Assembly (NCBI GenBank): GCA_013396655.1
Contig: WBMV01006214.1
Coordinates: 124,001-188,000 of the forward strand
Length of the DNA: 64,000 nt
Source: Campylorhamphus procurvoides
Taxonomy: Eukaryota > Chordata > Aves > Passeriformes > Dendrocolaptidae
Reading direction: 5' to 3'
The notes under the pieces were generated by a model. It saw only the letters and a program-made list of their open reading frames with translations. It did not search any database and was not told the DNA's origin. A program made the translations under genes and the position numbers. Below are positions 12,201 through 26,576 of the stretch, piece by piece (the stretch's first letter is position 1; each line of letters starts with the position of its first letter).

Positions 12201-15200
12201 TGTAATTAACAAGGTATATAAAGTGATGTGCTTTCAAATAATTTATCTTTCAGATGCCTTTCGATGTGCTAATAATCTCTCTTTTTTTCCTCCAGTTTCT
12301 TGGAATCACTGCATTCCTTTTTTTTCGTTCATCTGTATAAAAACCCTTTGCATCTATCAGAGATTTCTAACTAGTGCTCATTCCCAAGGGTGACTTAATG
12401 GACAAAGTATGGATGAATCCACATGACAAATCCACTTTACAGTATGGCACAGCTGGCATTCTCTGCTCAAGTTCAGCTCACAAATAAACTTGTAGGGAAA
12501 CGGCGTTGATGCAGAGTGCAGAGCAGTGCATATTGCCTCACTCTGTCCTGGAAATGACCTCTCATACGGCTGGTGGTGACACATCGACTTTGCATCTCCC
12601 TTTCAGATCAGTCGAGGTGGTAGGAGTCATTTCCAGAGTATTTTGCAAGAGGATGTGTGCTTGTTGTTGGTGTTTTTGTTATTCTTCACAGTCTCATTTT
12701 TTCTGTCTTTAATGATTGAGCTTTGAATACCTATAGGGTTTGACTGAGAATTGCCAGAGTTCAGTTATTATTATTATTACTCATCTAGATAAGGAAGAAA
12801 AAAGCTTCCCTGAACAGTGAAATTACCAAAACTACACCATACTTTTTTGTCTTGTAACCCAGGAGCCCCACTGTATGAACTGTTCAACAGAGATGGCATC
12901 TTCCCTCATGCTCCTCTTTGGTGGCCTGGAGAGGAAACAGTTGAGAGTGGTTTTAGAGCTGTGCTTGAACTCAACAGGACTTGTGTGCTGATGGACAGCT
13001 GGCTGCCATCAGCTGGCATGGATAAGGACCAAGTTATTAGCAGCTGCCCGTTTTCAGTAGGACTTTTTTTGAAATTTCTGTCAAATTTGGTTGAAATTGA
13101 TTAGGAGGTTCAAAGTAACAGCCGTGGAAGAGATAGTAGATTAAAGGGAGACACCACGGTCTGATGCTTTGCTTCCCAAGGAAACCCTGCTAACCATGCA
13201 GTATATTACAATCTGTGAAACAAACATGGGTTAACAAGAAATTGAAAAAAAAAATTATCTTTCTCAGTTCAAAACTGTAATTGCTAGATGAGGGAAAACT
13301 GTGAAGATTGAGTATCTGGTGCAGAGCCCAAAACACCTACTGGCAGGAAGTTTCCTGCTGGAGTAAGTGAGGACTTTCAGGAAAGGTGTCGGGGAGGCAG
13401 CTGGAGCTTGTGAAGGGCAGTTGCAGTGCCTCCTCTGGACCTGGTGCAGCATCTTGCACCAGAAGAATCCTGATCTCTGGTATTCACAGCTAAAAAACTA
13501 CAAAAAGTTGAAGGGCAAAGAAGGGTGGACCTCAGTCTGAAATAGTCCACCTTTCCCAGAACATATTCAGCAACATGATGAGAGCCAAGCCAAAGTCTAT
13601 ACTGCCAAACCATGCACATCTGAACATAACATCCTGGGTTTATAAGCTGACTTGGTTGATGGATGGTCTAATGATTACCTTTTGCTGTGACTGAAGATGA
13701 AAATGCCTGGTGTAGTTGCAGGACATGGGCCTAAACATAGACCCATGTAGGAACATATGTCTGCATAGAGTAGCTGAAGGCTGTCAAGCTAGTTTTCCCT
13801 GCTATATATAAGTAGCATATGGGAAAAAATTCCATTTCCATGCTCACTTATCATACTAGAAACATTTTTCTTTTATATATCTTAATACTTACAACAGATC
13901 AACATAATGTGATGGCATTCTAGACGTATTCTAGTAACTGCATGTATTTCTATCAAATATTGTCAAAGAGCAATATTTTATAGTAACATTTACAGCTTAT
14001 CAGAAGTTGAAGCATTTTCTTCTCCTATGCTCTGACCATACTATTGTGAAAATTCACATATATAACCACTTCCAGCAACTGAACAATGAAACATTTCCAG
14101 GCACCCTACAAAGTTCATTTTATAGTAATTTAAAATTGCCTGTTACAACCAATAACTTTGGTGCTGGAAACCAGTGCTGCAGTTATAAAGTCCTGGCATA
14201 TAACTTCTTATGGAAAGCAGTGGTTTTATCACAGCCATGAACACGCAAGTGACCTGAGGCATAAAATTACTGCTCAAAAAAAAGAAAAGATCTTATCTCC
14301 AGAAAATGCTCAGATATCTACGTATGACAATTGCAACAGTGATGATTTCACATCTGTTAGGCAGACAGTTTTAATCTGTAAAAGGTTAAGTATTTGACAG
14401 TTACTTGTTCTCACATACAGATTAGCTGCTTGAAGGTTTAACCTTTAGATGTATTTAAGCAACTACTCTTTAAAATTCATTGTGTAAAACCACCCAAATA
14501 AAAATGGTCTCATCACTTGTAACTCAGAAATAGAGAAGATTCAGGATATTTCCCCCTCCCTTCTTACCAGATTGCTCAGCTGGCTTTGCTTCTTGCTGTG
14601 TGCCTGAAAATATTTACAAGCAATGCTGCTTTAATTTCAACAGGCGCTGCTTCATAATTGGAGGATAAAAGGAGGATTCTGCAATTAAATGTGTGGAATC
14701 AGTTATTTCAGCTTAGTAAAGGAATCTGCTGAAGAACATGATTAATCCTGTGCATTGAATTGTCCTGTAAAGGTGGGTAGGGAGAGAGAGAGGGAAAGAG
14801 TGGATGAATCTTCACATGGCCTTTGCACTTCCCTGGGAGTGGGGGGCAGAGGAATTATTTGTGTAGTAGCAGACAGATCTCCAGATTTCTGGAGGCTTGT
14901 ATTAATATTTCCTAAGTATCATAAAAAATGGGTTATTTTAAACCTCTTGCATGGAGTTCAATTAAATTTAAAATTATCCTATGGAACTCAGGTTTTCTTT
15001 TTCTTTTCATTACACAATTATAGTGTGTAAGTGGGAAAGGCTTTCTCATTCACAGAAGCAAAGCTGCCCAGTCCTCACTTTTTCCTTGAATAAGTATATC
15101 AGACTATCTCAGTCTTCCTTTCATGCTTCTCACAGTCATAAACTTCTCCTTTCCCTCAGAATTTGGATCCCTATGTGGGATCCAGGTGGCCTTGATAGCA

Positions 15201-18200
15201 TTGCAGGGACAAGTTTTATGGAAAAGAACTATCATCCCAAACAAGGTTTGCAACATTGAGTGTAAATACATAATCATTCTTGTATCAGTCACATAAATGC
15301 TCTGTATCTGTGATTTTGGATGAATATGGAAGGAGGAGACCAGACCTTCTTGTGGAGAGAGCATCATTTTCCCTTTTTTCCCCCACATGATGTGCTGTGT
15401 CTTGGCGTGCAGGGAAGGTGTGTTACCTCCACGATGGGTGTGTGCACAAAGGCTTACATTTCCTGAAGGAAGAGCAGTTACTGTATGTGTTGGGGGAATG
15501 TTCCATATAGGAAGCAGTTATGGTGGATATACAGCTCATGGAGTAGAAGGAAGCCCCAGCACACACTCTGGGCAGCAGCTGTTTTGCTCTACAGATCTGT
15601 TTGTCTCCTCTCCTGCTATTTATGCTCTCCTGTAGACTTTATTTTGATCATCAGCAGTTGCGGAAACTGGCCCTTGCCTGTACAAAACCATCCATAAGGA
15701 TACGCGCCGAAAGAACTGGAGGAAGCTTTTTTTTTATTCTTGCAGTGGCATTAACCAGTGTGTTTTTATGCCCCACTTACCTTGCATGATTGTAAATGTG
15801 ACTGCAGTAGGTCTGCCTGCCCCGTAATACTGTAGACCATTTCAAACCCATTAAAGTCTAATGGATATCTAGTGACTGCAAGTGTTCTGTGTGCCAATTA
15901 GAATATTTAAACTGTGCAATAAAAAGGAGTTAATAAAATTGCCTTAGAACTTGAAAATATGATTGAAGGTAATGTACTGTTTTTTCTTCAGGTGTTTGAA
16001 CAATAAGATTGTTTTTAAAACAAAATTGATCTGTCATTTTTTAAAGGCCAAGGAACATGCAGAAATATGTCATCCTTCCCTATTTTCTCAATTTATTTGG
16101 CTGTATATTTAGCAACCTAGAGTTTTTCCCCCTCACATTATAATGAACTCTTTCAAAACTGATAGCTGGTGGATTCATGTGCTTAACCATAGATTTTATT
16201 CCATATATAGAACAAGAACTTCACTGAAGATACAGAATGCCAGTGGCATGAATATTTAATAGTTGCACTTTTAAAGTTTTTTCATCCTTCTTTCTCTCTC
16301 TGGAATTGCCAAACCCATCTGTCTGGCCTCTAAACCTGTATACAGATATCTAAATTTAAAAACAGAAAAACCCCTTAGTTGCAATTTCAGAATTTTATGA
16401 TGAAAGTGGGGAATGTTCACCTTATTTGTGAACTGCAGAGTAAATAGAACAGTTGATTTTTTTCTTTTGGGTTTCTGGTGTCATGCAGTATGTTGTATTT
16501 CAGTTCAGTGTAAGAGATGCTTCATGGGAAGCTACGGGCCAGACACATGCTGGTATAAAGTGGTAGAGCTCCACTGACTTTCAAGGAATTAAGCCAGTTG
16601 GCTGATGGTAGCTATGGCTGTGGCCTACATCTTCATCAGAAATCATGAAATTCATACATTAGCTGTAGTTGTCATGTGTGGAAGCTATTATTTAGGTTAA
16701 TTGAATTAATTAAAATAAATATTTATGTTTTAAGCAAAACAGTTTATGTTCTAATAAGATAACAGACACATTTTACACATCCTTTTCTTTGCTGGATTTT
16801 CTTCCCTACAGATAATGATCTTTCAATCTCTGTTCCATAAATATGCATGTCATGTTCAGGTTTCTATTTAATGCATGCATGAGTAAGTACCGCTGAATTT
16901 GATTAACTTCATTAATGATAAATAATGAAGAACGCTATTTTAACTATTTTAGGACAAACACTTACTCACCTGGATAATGTTACTTGCATGAGTAACCTTC
17001 TTCATCCTAATGGAATTGCACACAAGGGTAAAGTTACTCAGATATGTATGTGTAGGTTCAGTCTTTTATTATGTAGCAACCTTTAGAGCTTTTACTATCT
17101 GGCAAGCAATCATTTATATCCTTTTTAAAAAATATTTATGGCTTCCTTGACTAATTGCTTCTTACATGACTTAGAGCCTTTTGCATTGGTATCATTTGTT
17201 AAAACGCATCCAGAAGCAGGCAGAGCAGAATCATTTTTCAACTTTTTAGTGTCATTTTTATAGACAAATAACACTTGTAAATGATGGATAATAGTGAGCA
17301 GAATGCTGTGTTGTATAAAATGAGCATGAATTATATTTGCTGGGAGATAGAAGGTTAACTTGGCTATGAACTAATTGAGGAGCCTCATGGTAAATGCAAA
17401 GTGGTGTGTGCACATTATAAACAACACTTGAACTAGCTAAAAGGAGGATTTAGGTTAATTCAGTATTTAATTTATTTTTTTTAACACTACCTGGTGTTTT
17501 CTTAAAAAAATAAACCTCAAAAGCCCTCTTGAATCCTAATGAGCTTGTAGAAAGTCCAGAAGGAGAGACAGAGGCAGCATGTTTAATAAGAGGAGATGTT
17601 AACCTGTCAGAGTCTTGGGGGTGGATCTTGTGCTCCTTCAAGTGCGGTCCAGGTTTGGTCACTTCCATTTGCAGTTTTGATTTGAACATTTGTTTCTTGT
17701 CTCGTAAAGTACTGCTTACTTGGCCAGTATTTGCAAAAGTAATTACATTTTTTTGTGTTCTGCATTTCATAGTTTACACTTAGGCTGTATTCTATGGCAG
17801 AAATCAAAATAACTGCTTTTTCTTTACCCAAGAAATATACGCAGTTGCTTATTACAAATGTGTGCAACTGAACAACTTTATTATAGGAGAGTCCTTGACA
17901 GATGCCAGTTAACATCAAGGGATACACATGCTCAGTGCCAGGTGATGGCAGGATATACAAATCAGTGTGGTACCAAATTTTTTTTTTTTGCATAAACAGC
18001 ATAGGACTGTGACCTAAATGGACCCTGTGCAAATGTTAAGTGGATGTGCAGAAGAAATTCCAGTGATGTAAATGGAATTATTCAAGTATTTTAACTGTGT
18101 GTGCTTATGTGCTCACAAAATGGGGACTACACGAAGTAAAACTGGAGTTTGAGCTTTCAGTTTCCTTAGAGAATTGTGTAAATGCTCTTTCACTCTCCCT

Positions 18201-20828
18201 AAAATTCTGAATAATAAGATCACTTTCTTATTAGAGGGTCTGGATCCAATTTGTCAGTGGTGCCTTATACTTTTGGGGACATTGCTGCAGACTAGATGTA
18301 GTCACCCTTTGGTCTATACACTAATTAGGTACTCCTCAGCCCCATTTTTTTTTTGCACCTTGTTACTTGCAGACTGTTTGCTACCTCATTGCATTGGCTT
18401 CTTTGGGGATGAGAACTGAGAAGTCTGTAGACATCTAAGCAGTTTTGGTGGTCTACAGCTGGTGTCTGTCTCAGGGGTGGTCAGCATCTCCTCCCTGATA
18501 CGATCAAACATGCCTCCAGCATAGCCAAAACAAAGGCATTGTTCTTGCTTGTCAGCCGTGTGCCAGCTCCTGTAATGGGCTGAGCTTTCCCGCAGTGGGA
18601 CACAGGTAGGATCAAAAGGGTGCAGGTGCAACCCATCGTGTGATTGGGGTCAGCTGTGTGCCCACTCTGCGTGGTGGGACAGGAGTCCTCCTGTGCCCAC
18701 CCTGGCTGCAGGGCACAAACCACTTCTATAAACTCAGTCATCACAAACCTTTCCTCAGGGGCTCTAAGTGCTCTCTGAAGCTCAGCTCAAAGAGGGAGCT
18801 TGGGATGACCTTTTTAATTCATGTTCCCAGAGATTTTTCCAGTACTTTAGTAGGGCTAGTTTGCCCCTGTGGGTCACTGTAAATACTTAACATTGTGTTT
18901 ACTCATTCTGTCTTTAATTTTTGCAATGGTTTCAATTTAACTTTTAAATAAATATTTAGGGTGGGGATAGAAATTAAACAGTTGAGCTCTTGCCAGCATC
19001 CCTTTTTTTTGTCTTTTTTCAAAGGCACTCATGAGGCTCAGATGTAAAACTCTGGATAATATCCTTCCAGTTATGGCATCTGGCTTCTTGGCAGCCTCTT
19101 TGAGAAGTTGGCAGGCTTGGTGTTGCCTTTAAATCCTAAACTAGCTCTCTTGCAATTTTTTTAAGATGCTTTTTCCTTCTGCTTGTCATTTTTTGCTTGC
19201 TTTACCTTTTGATTCGAATGAATTCTTTCTTTATTAGTCATTTGAGTCTACTGTTCTTGCCCAGTTTCCATGCCATCTTACGGTAAAAAGAGGTTTGTTA
19301 ATGGTTTTAAGATTGGTGCATGTATCTATTCTAAAGTGACCTCCAACTGTGTGCAAGAATCTGGGGTTTTTTTGTTTGTTTGTTTTGGTTTTTTTCTGAG
19401 TAAATCAGGAATAGAGTTAATCTTAACTCTGATGGACTGGGTAGCCTGAATGTTATATTTCAGTAGCTTTATCTCTACAGTAGCACACAGGTCTATGTTT
19501 TTGAAGTGTTAGCTCTTTGGAAGGTAATGCAATAGCTTTAGTGAAAGAAAGAGGTTTGTGTAGGGAATATTTGAATAAAACTACTTCTCACATATTCCAC
19601 TTTCCCCCCTTTCTTTTTCTTGCAGTTTCTTTTGGTATTCAGGATCCTTGCGGGTGCTCAGTATATCTTCCAATTTCTTGTAGCTTCCAATTTTCTGTAT
19701 TTTTTTCACCCATGTTGTCCACAACATGCAGCTATGTAGGTGTGAGTAGGTGTCTATGTGTGAGCATGTGTATGAAGCAGCATTGCCTCAAGGTAGCTTG
19801 CAAGCCTGCAGAGGGGAGCATGCTTGTACACACATACACTGCAGTGTAGTTCTGTGTGTTGCAAATAGCCAAGAAATGGGTTTCTTTGCTTTAGTTTGTA
19901 TTATCGTGCTGCTCCATGATACTCCAGGTGGTCTGAGGGAGGTGAATCCTCCATGGCATAGTTTCACCCCAGTCTTGCGGAGAAAAGGGCACTAAGTCTG
20001 TGATACTTCCTTTCCTACCCAGGGAGAAATGTTCCTGTGCTGAGGTCAGTACTAATTGAAGCCTTTTGCACCACAGCCACAGGGGCAGGCACCAGGAAGG
20101 CTCTTAGGGGAGCAGCCTTGCGTTTTAGATAGTGTCAGATCACAGGTACAGCTTAATGGAGTTCTTGCTTATCCATCAGCCCTGAACTGAGGATGAATGC
20201 TTTTCCTCTTCGCTCTCTGTGTCTGGGATACTGGGTGAAAATAGTGTTACTTTCTACTAGGAGTAACAAAGAATATATCACTTGTGTCATGTAGTATCTG
20301 TTTGTTTGCACTGGTGGATTTTCACTGGATGCAATATCTCTGGATCATCCCCTTATTTTTTTGGAAAAGACAGTCATGTCTCAATCTCTTTTTCAGTGGC
20401 AAGAAGAGTGTAAATGCAGTACTCCATCCCTAGTTGTTTCCCAGCTGCACCAGCAAGGCAGAGTGCCCCTCTGGCTTGCTGAGCAGAGCTGAGGCTGATG
20501 TGCTGCTTCATACTCAGTGAACTTATTACCTGGTGGATATGGGCTAAAAGTAATCAAAAAGCTCTTGGTCTTGGCCAGCATTGCAAGCATTGAAGAAAAT
20601 ACTAGGGTTTTCTTTGAGTTTTTGTGGTATCAAAATATGCTGTGGTAGAGTAAAAATAATTGGCCCAGGGTGAATATAAAAGCAGTATCATTACTTTCAG
20701 TCAATTGTTGCAGATAAGAAAATCCCTTTTCGGGGTTGGGGGATCCATACTGAAGAAGCCTAAAAAGAGCTAGCCCATGGTTACAAGAATGTATACGTCA
20801 GCAGGAAAATTAAAGTGAATCGGTCTAT
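6291..20828 (+). other. AFF3: AFF3 intron, no gene seen
   Basis: 14.5 kb of intronic sequence with no supported exon or named repeat. A GC-richer patch at about 10,600-11,010 contains a 110-codon open frame with no recognisable domain. Stretches around 16,680-16,960 are very AT-rich with many TAATTA-like sites. Short AGAG, TTA and TTTG simple runs occur at about 14,779, 12,766 and 19,366. Confidence 0.7.
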
Positions 20829-21028
20829 TTGGGCATTGGAACAGCCTTCCCAGAGAAGTGGTCACAGCATCAAGCCTGACAGAGCTCAAGAAGCGTTTGG
20901 ACAATACTTTTGAGCACATGGTGTGACTCTTGGGGATAGTCCTGCACAGGGCCAGGAGTTGGACTTGATGAGCTTTGTGGGTCCCTTCCAACTTGGCATG
21001 TTCAGTGATTCTGTTATTCTGTGATTCT
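20829..21028 (+). mobile_element. CR1 LINE 3'-end fragment
   Basis: About 200 bp beginning GGGCATTGGAACAGCCTTCC and running through GACAGAGCTCAAGAAGCG and GGTCCCTTCCAACTTGGC, all typical of the CR1 3' end. It ends in two to three ATTCTGTG-like repeats, the standard CR1 tail. It is severely 5'-truncated. The start could be up to 10 bases earlier. Confidence 0.93.
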
Positions 21029-24000
21029 CCTATAAACTCAGATTCTTCTGAAGTCTGGCTAATTTAACAACCACAGAGCCCTTTTTAAAAGGCACATACC
21101 CGCTTTTCATATATATAACCTACCACTTTAGAACTCAGATTCATTATATGTACCATACAAGTACATGTATTTCTGACTTCAGCAAAATAACACAGCCAGC
21201 ATAATTTCTGTTATAATTGCTCATGCCTCTTCCCTGCTGTTGCAAAGAGAGGTGCCTAATTATAGAGTCAGCAATAACATACCACGGTCAACTTTTCCTG
21301 ACAGTGTCCCTGCAAGGGTAACTAAGCCCATCTCAGCAGTTTCTTTGGAAAAAAACCCAGCATTTATAGTAATCCAAATTTTCTGGAAGTGGAGGTAATC
21401 AAAACCACGACACTTGAGGAAAGGCCAGAAGCTGCTTGTGTACAGGCTTGATTATGTTACGAAACACTGATTTCTCCATTTTAATTATTGACTTTATAAT
21501 AAGGGCACCGTTCAGAAATTTTGACTAACTGCATTTGTTTTCAATTCCCATTTCTTTTAATTTGTTATGACTCAGACTAGATTTGTTATCTTACACTTCA
21601 TTATTAAAGATAGTTAGCTATTAGAAATTGTCAGTGCCCTTCGTATAACCTCCCCTTTTGGTGCCCCATATGTAAATAAAAGAGAAAATGCTATTAGTGG
21701 AAGGTCAGAGATGGGGTCCATTAAGTCAGCCTTTGCTACCAGTGACCACACGGGGTGCATAAAGGTGACACCAGAGCATAGGAGGCACTAAATACTTGAA
21801 GTCAGCCTGTGTACCTTAAGGTGTGTTAAACCCCTGCATGAACACGCTTGGTCTGTCCTCAAAGTGATCTTACATCAGTGCAGTTGATCCCTTTTCTTTT
21901 TGCAGGAAGGATAAGCTGCTATAATACATGTTCATCTGACTGGGAACTGACATCATTCCCTCAGTTGGTTTGCGTTGACTTTCCTGAGAACCCCTGTGAA
22001 GACAAATCATCAATTGCAGCAGTATTTCTCTCCTCTTAACCTACAAATAATTACCTCAGCTGAAATATATCTCTGTTAGCTTTTTTAAAATGCTGATTTT
22101 TTAATAACAGCTTTTTCTGAATTACAACAGGCTTTTTATTTATACACAGTTTTCTGTGTTGCAGTGGATTAGGAGAAGGTGGGTCTGTGATCTTTGACCA
22201 TGTAAGATACTGGCTTAATTCTTACTAGATGGTTAGATTTTCATCATTTTTGGTATGCGTTGTATGTTAAAGAGAAATTTAACTAGAAAGAAACTCCCTT
22301 TGTGATAGAAGGTATAAAATGACGCCTAAGCAGTCCAAAGCATGATGATTTCAATTCATGTATTTGATCATTATAGGCAGCATTGCTGATATACACAGCT
22401 GTTGCACATCATTCCACAGGCACCCATGGCCCCTGTTTGGGAAGCTGTAGCTCTTTCCTAACCACAGTGGCAGCATCAGCTCATCAGCTGCACTCTGAGT
22501 GCCATACAGTTGCTGTGCCCATGTAGTGAGATGGTGTAAGTGTTTTAACCTTGATGGCTGAACGAAGCAGAGCACCTTGTGGCGTAGAACTCATTGAGGG
22601 TTCCCTCCTGACTTGTACAAATTTATTTTCAGTTTTAGTTTTCAGAGTACTGAATTTTGTAGTAAGTGCTGAAAAAATGTTATTTGAAAGCAACAGTATG
22701 TCATATTAAGAGCAGCAGCTATCAATTAGAAACATAACTCTTTTTTTAATCCTCACTTCAGGTTTAAAACATAATGCTAGGAGTGAGCTTCAGGGAAGTA
22801 ATTTGTAAAGAATTTTTATGACTCTCCTCCTTTTTAATTTGTGCAAGTGGATAGATAATACAACTTTCACTGAAAAAGCTCAGAGTCATATTTGTAAAAG
22901 ATAAAGACATTAACTTTTTGTTCCCAAGAAGCTCAAATTGGACTTGATTTGCAGATTTATAAAACACTGTAATATATAAGGCTAACTCTAGATATCAGTG
23001 GATGATTATCAGTAGTAGTTTCACATTGTGCAGATAAGTGAATGAACTGAATACTTGTCTTCTATTGATTCCAAGTTTATGAATGCTAAAGACGGTTCTC
23101 CATGTCACTGGTTTAAGATCTTTGATTAAAACAATTGTGGTTGTTGTTTAAATTAAATGTCATTCTGGTAATCTGCAATTACTGAATACGCATTAGCAAA
23201 AATGGGAGAAGGGAGTGAGGTCACATGGAAAGTGATACCCAGTCACCATATGTATTTATTAGTGTCACGTATGAAATTTATGAGGCAAAGTAGCGCTGAA
23301 AGAATTTGCTGTCTTTCTAAGCAGTACTCATTTGAGGAATTGCCTAAGATAAATGGGTTTGGCTAATTGAATCATACACTTTCATAGTGTGCTACATATA
23401 AAGCTAGACTCGGAAATAAATATAATTAAAGTAAACATGCCCTTCTAATTACTAATTGTTTCTGCTATTTTAAGCAAATTTCAGTGGCACAAAGTAGCTG
23501 TTCCAGTGTAAACCTAATAATGGAGGCTGTAATAACAGGTGTAAATTAACACAATGGAGAACATCTACAGTGTAACATTACAAATTAAAAATGACATTAA
23601 CAAGTCTGATTTTTAAAAAGCTGTATAATTAACATTTATTCAACCCCTGACAAATTAGTGCAATACAAATAGGAGATGATTTTATTTATAGCTTGTAACG
23701 TTTCTTTCATGCTTTATTTTTGTTAAGCAGTAAATGGAGCAAATGTTCATTTTTTTCTAAAAACATGTCATACAGGGGCACTGTCAAAGGAAAGGAAGAG
23801 AAAAAGAGAAAGTAAAGATATTTACCCAAAGGCATTTTTTTTGTAAGTGATGTGTAGGAATTGTTTGAATACTTAACATCACCCCAGTCAGTGTTCTTGG
23901 TTATGTGTGCTCAGAAATAAAACATTTCAAATTGTTCAAGTTTGGAGAAATGCAAGAACAAACAGAATAATATCTATTGTGCAATAAAGTACTTTGATTC

Positions 24001-24379
24001 CCCAAAGTGCATCTTCAGAAAAACGTAACGTACTGCAAAGTGCTTAGCATTGATTTCTGTCTCTACAAGTAAATATCGCCAGCAGTATTTTCTTCTTATG
24101 ATGGACATAATAGAATGCCATGAATAGGTAAGCAAAAATATCCAAATCAAAAAAAGTTAAAAGTTCAAAAAAAAGGCTTTACCATATTTTGTGACAAAAG
24201 ATGCCATAATTTTCACATTACAGAAAATACCTAATCAGATCCCAAAATAGAGTATTACATATCTGCACCATACAGACACCTTGTTTTCTTCTTTCTTGAT
24301 TTTTTTCCTAAACTTGTACGAATAAAAAAGGTTTTCTAGTGAGATTAAAGGGAAGTTGTAATTTTTTTCAACTTGCCTA
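21029..24379 (+). other. AFF3: AFF3 intron, no gene seen
   Basis: No exon or repeat recognised. The part from about 22,960 to 24,250 is strongly AT-rich, repeat-free and rich in ATTA/TAAT motifs, making it a possible conserved noncoding stretch, but this cannot be judged from one sequence. Confidence 0.65.
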
Positions 24380-24861
24380 TCAACAAGACAGAAAGCTGTT
24401 AAAGAGTGTCCAAAGGAGGGCTTTGAGGATAGGGAGGGATCTGGAAGGGAAGCCGTATGAAAAGCAGCTGAGGTCACTGGGTCTGCTCAGCCTGGAGGAG
24501 GCTGAGAGGAGATTTCATTGCAGTCTTCAACATCTTCATGAGGAGTGTGGAGGGCCCAGGTACTGATCTCTTCACTCTCGTGACCAGTGACAGGACTTGA
24601 GGAAATGTCATAAAGCTGTGTCAGAGGAGTTCTAGGCTGGATGTTAGGAAAAGGTTTTTCACACAGAGGATAGTTGGGCACTGGAAGAGGCTCCCCAGGG
24701 CAGTGGTCACAGCATCGAGCCTGACAGAGTTCAAGAAGCATTTGGACAATTCTCTCAGGCGCGCGATAGGATACTTGGGGTGTTCTGCACAATGCCAGAA
24801 GCTGGACTTGATGATCCTGATGGATCCCTTCCAACTCAGTGTATTCTGTGATTCTATGATC
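24380..24861 (+). mobile_element. CR1 LINE 3'-end fragment
   Basis: About 480 bp, starting near AAGCTGTTAAAGAGTGTCC and running through the AGGAGGGCTTTGAGG block, the end of the ORF2 coding region (AEG/LGLLSLEEAERR-like translation at 24,339-24,566) and the 3' untranslated region. It ends in the ATTCTGTGATTCTATGA tail. It is 5'-truncated and shows small indels that break the frame. Confidence 0.93.
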
Positions 24862-26477
24862 AAAAGGAAATCAGCATTGTTTAATTTTTTTTTGTACAGT
24901 GTCTTTTGATGTGTCACAAACTGCACCATATGGTAGGTGACTTTAAGTATCATGGCTTCTTCTTCCCACAGTGAATTTTTTGGACTGTGTTCACCTCATA
25001 GTTGCCGATCCTGGAAGAAAGTGGAAAAGTAGTCCTTGTAGTGTGCAGTTCACAGTGAACTTAGTCTCTGGGACTCAGCTTTTGGGGCAGTTAAGTTCTT
25101 GCTAACTCGTGGTTTTCACCCTCATTTTGTGGCTGCTCCCAAAGTCCACACTGATGAGAATCTTCCTGCATTAGCTCTGAATGAGTAGTGCTTAGTTTGC
25201 CTTTACATATATGCTGTTGGGCATATTTAAGGTGTCAGGAGTTTAAGTTTGGTGAGCAGTTGTGAGATTTGGTCACAAAATCATCTTGCATTTCTCACTT
25301 TGCCTTTCTTGTTGTTACCCAAAGGGATCCAGATCCTCAGCGCACCACAGAGTTTAAAGGATCAACAGTAAACATCTAATAGCAAATACAAGCTGTCACC
25401 AGTAGAACCACTTCTGGAATTTTTTGTGTCAGAGGTCATTTTAAGTTCTTGGTCACCATACAAGATTTTATAGAAAAGGTTGTTTTTTTCATGTCTCCTT
25501 TTGCCTGCCCTGCATGTCTCTAGCAGCTAAACATGGTTGATTCAGAGATGGTGTGCTCTCACATCTTACAGGTCAGTTTCTGAATTCAGTGACTGAGGAA
25601 AGGAAAATGTCTCTCTCCCTTAGCCCATATATTAAAAAAAATCACAAATTATTCTTAATAAAAATTATTCCGAATGCTGGTCTGCATAGAAGCTTTATTC
25701 CATCTCTCAGCTCTCTCAGGAGAAGCACACCTGGGCCAGCCTCACAGGTGAGGATCTAACTTTTATAGCACCTACGGGTCCTTTATGATTGTGCAGCAGC
25801 TGCATAGGGACTTCTGTAGGTCCCTGTGTTCCTCCCAGAAAAGTGTCTTTATTGTTGTGAAGAACAAATCTTACTTTGATAAGTCCTAACAGGCAGGTAT
25901 TTATGAAGGAGGAGCATTTTGTAATAATATAAGGAGGCACTGTTGCTCATCTGGAAGGAAAAAAGGGAGTTGTGTTGTTCGGTGATGATTTCCTGTTCTT
26001 GTTTATCTTGTGTATTGAACCTGCCTGAGAAGGAACAAACTTAACAATAGCTATCTGCTGGTGGGATAGGGTTGTGGGGAGGACTGATCAACCTGTTCTG
26101 AGATAAAGAAGCGATGAAGGAGGCTGTGGAGTCGATAGCCAGCCTCTTGCAGCTCTTCCTTTTTATGTTAGATACCATTTCTCAAATCATATCTAAATCT
26201 CCTCTTCTGCAAATTAAGTCGCATGACCTAGCAGACAGAGAACACAATTCATCACTGTCTGCTCCGCAGCAAGTTTTTATAGGTGGGAAGATCGTTATCA
26301 TGTGTCTCCCAGTCTTCTCTTTTCTAAACCAAACTCAATTTGTCCTTTTTCATACCTCACTCCTTTATCCGTCTCCTCTTTTCTGTGATACAGCACCTCT
26401 TTCCTACAGCAGAGGTCCCCAGGCCAGTGTGTGCATTTTGTCAGTCCTCAGTTGTGGGCCATTTTGGGATGAATTAC
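24862..26477 (+). other. AFF3: AFF3 intron, no gene seen
   Basis: Non-repetitive sequence of ordinary intron composition. Nothing recognisable on either strand; open frames here lack domains and codon bias. Confidence 0.65.
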
Positions 26478-26576
26478 AGGATCACAGAATGGGTCAGGTT
26501 GGAAGGGACTGCAGTGGGTCATTTGCTCCAGCCTCTCGGCTCAAGCAGAGTTGTCCTAGAGCACATTGCACATGAA
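26478..26576 (-). mobile_element. Short antisense CR1 3'-end fragment
   Basis: About 100 bp beginning GGATCACAGAATGGGTCAGG followed by TTGGAAGGGACTGCAG, the reverse complement of a CR1 3' terminus, then a diverged CR1 stretch. It lies inside a 153-codon open frame (26,114-26,575), which shows that frame is not a real gene. Confidence 0.85.

Noticed and set aside
26114..26575. 153-codon + strand open frame
   Set aside because: No recognisable domain, and its 3' fifth is antisense CR1 sequence; best explained as chance.
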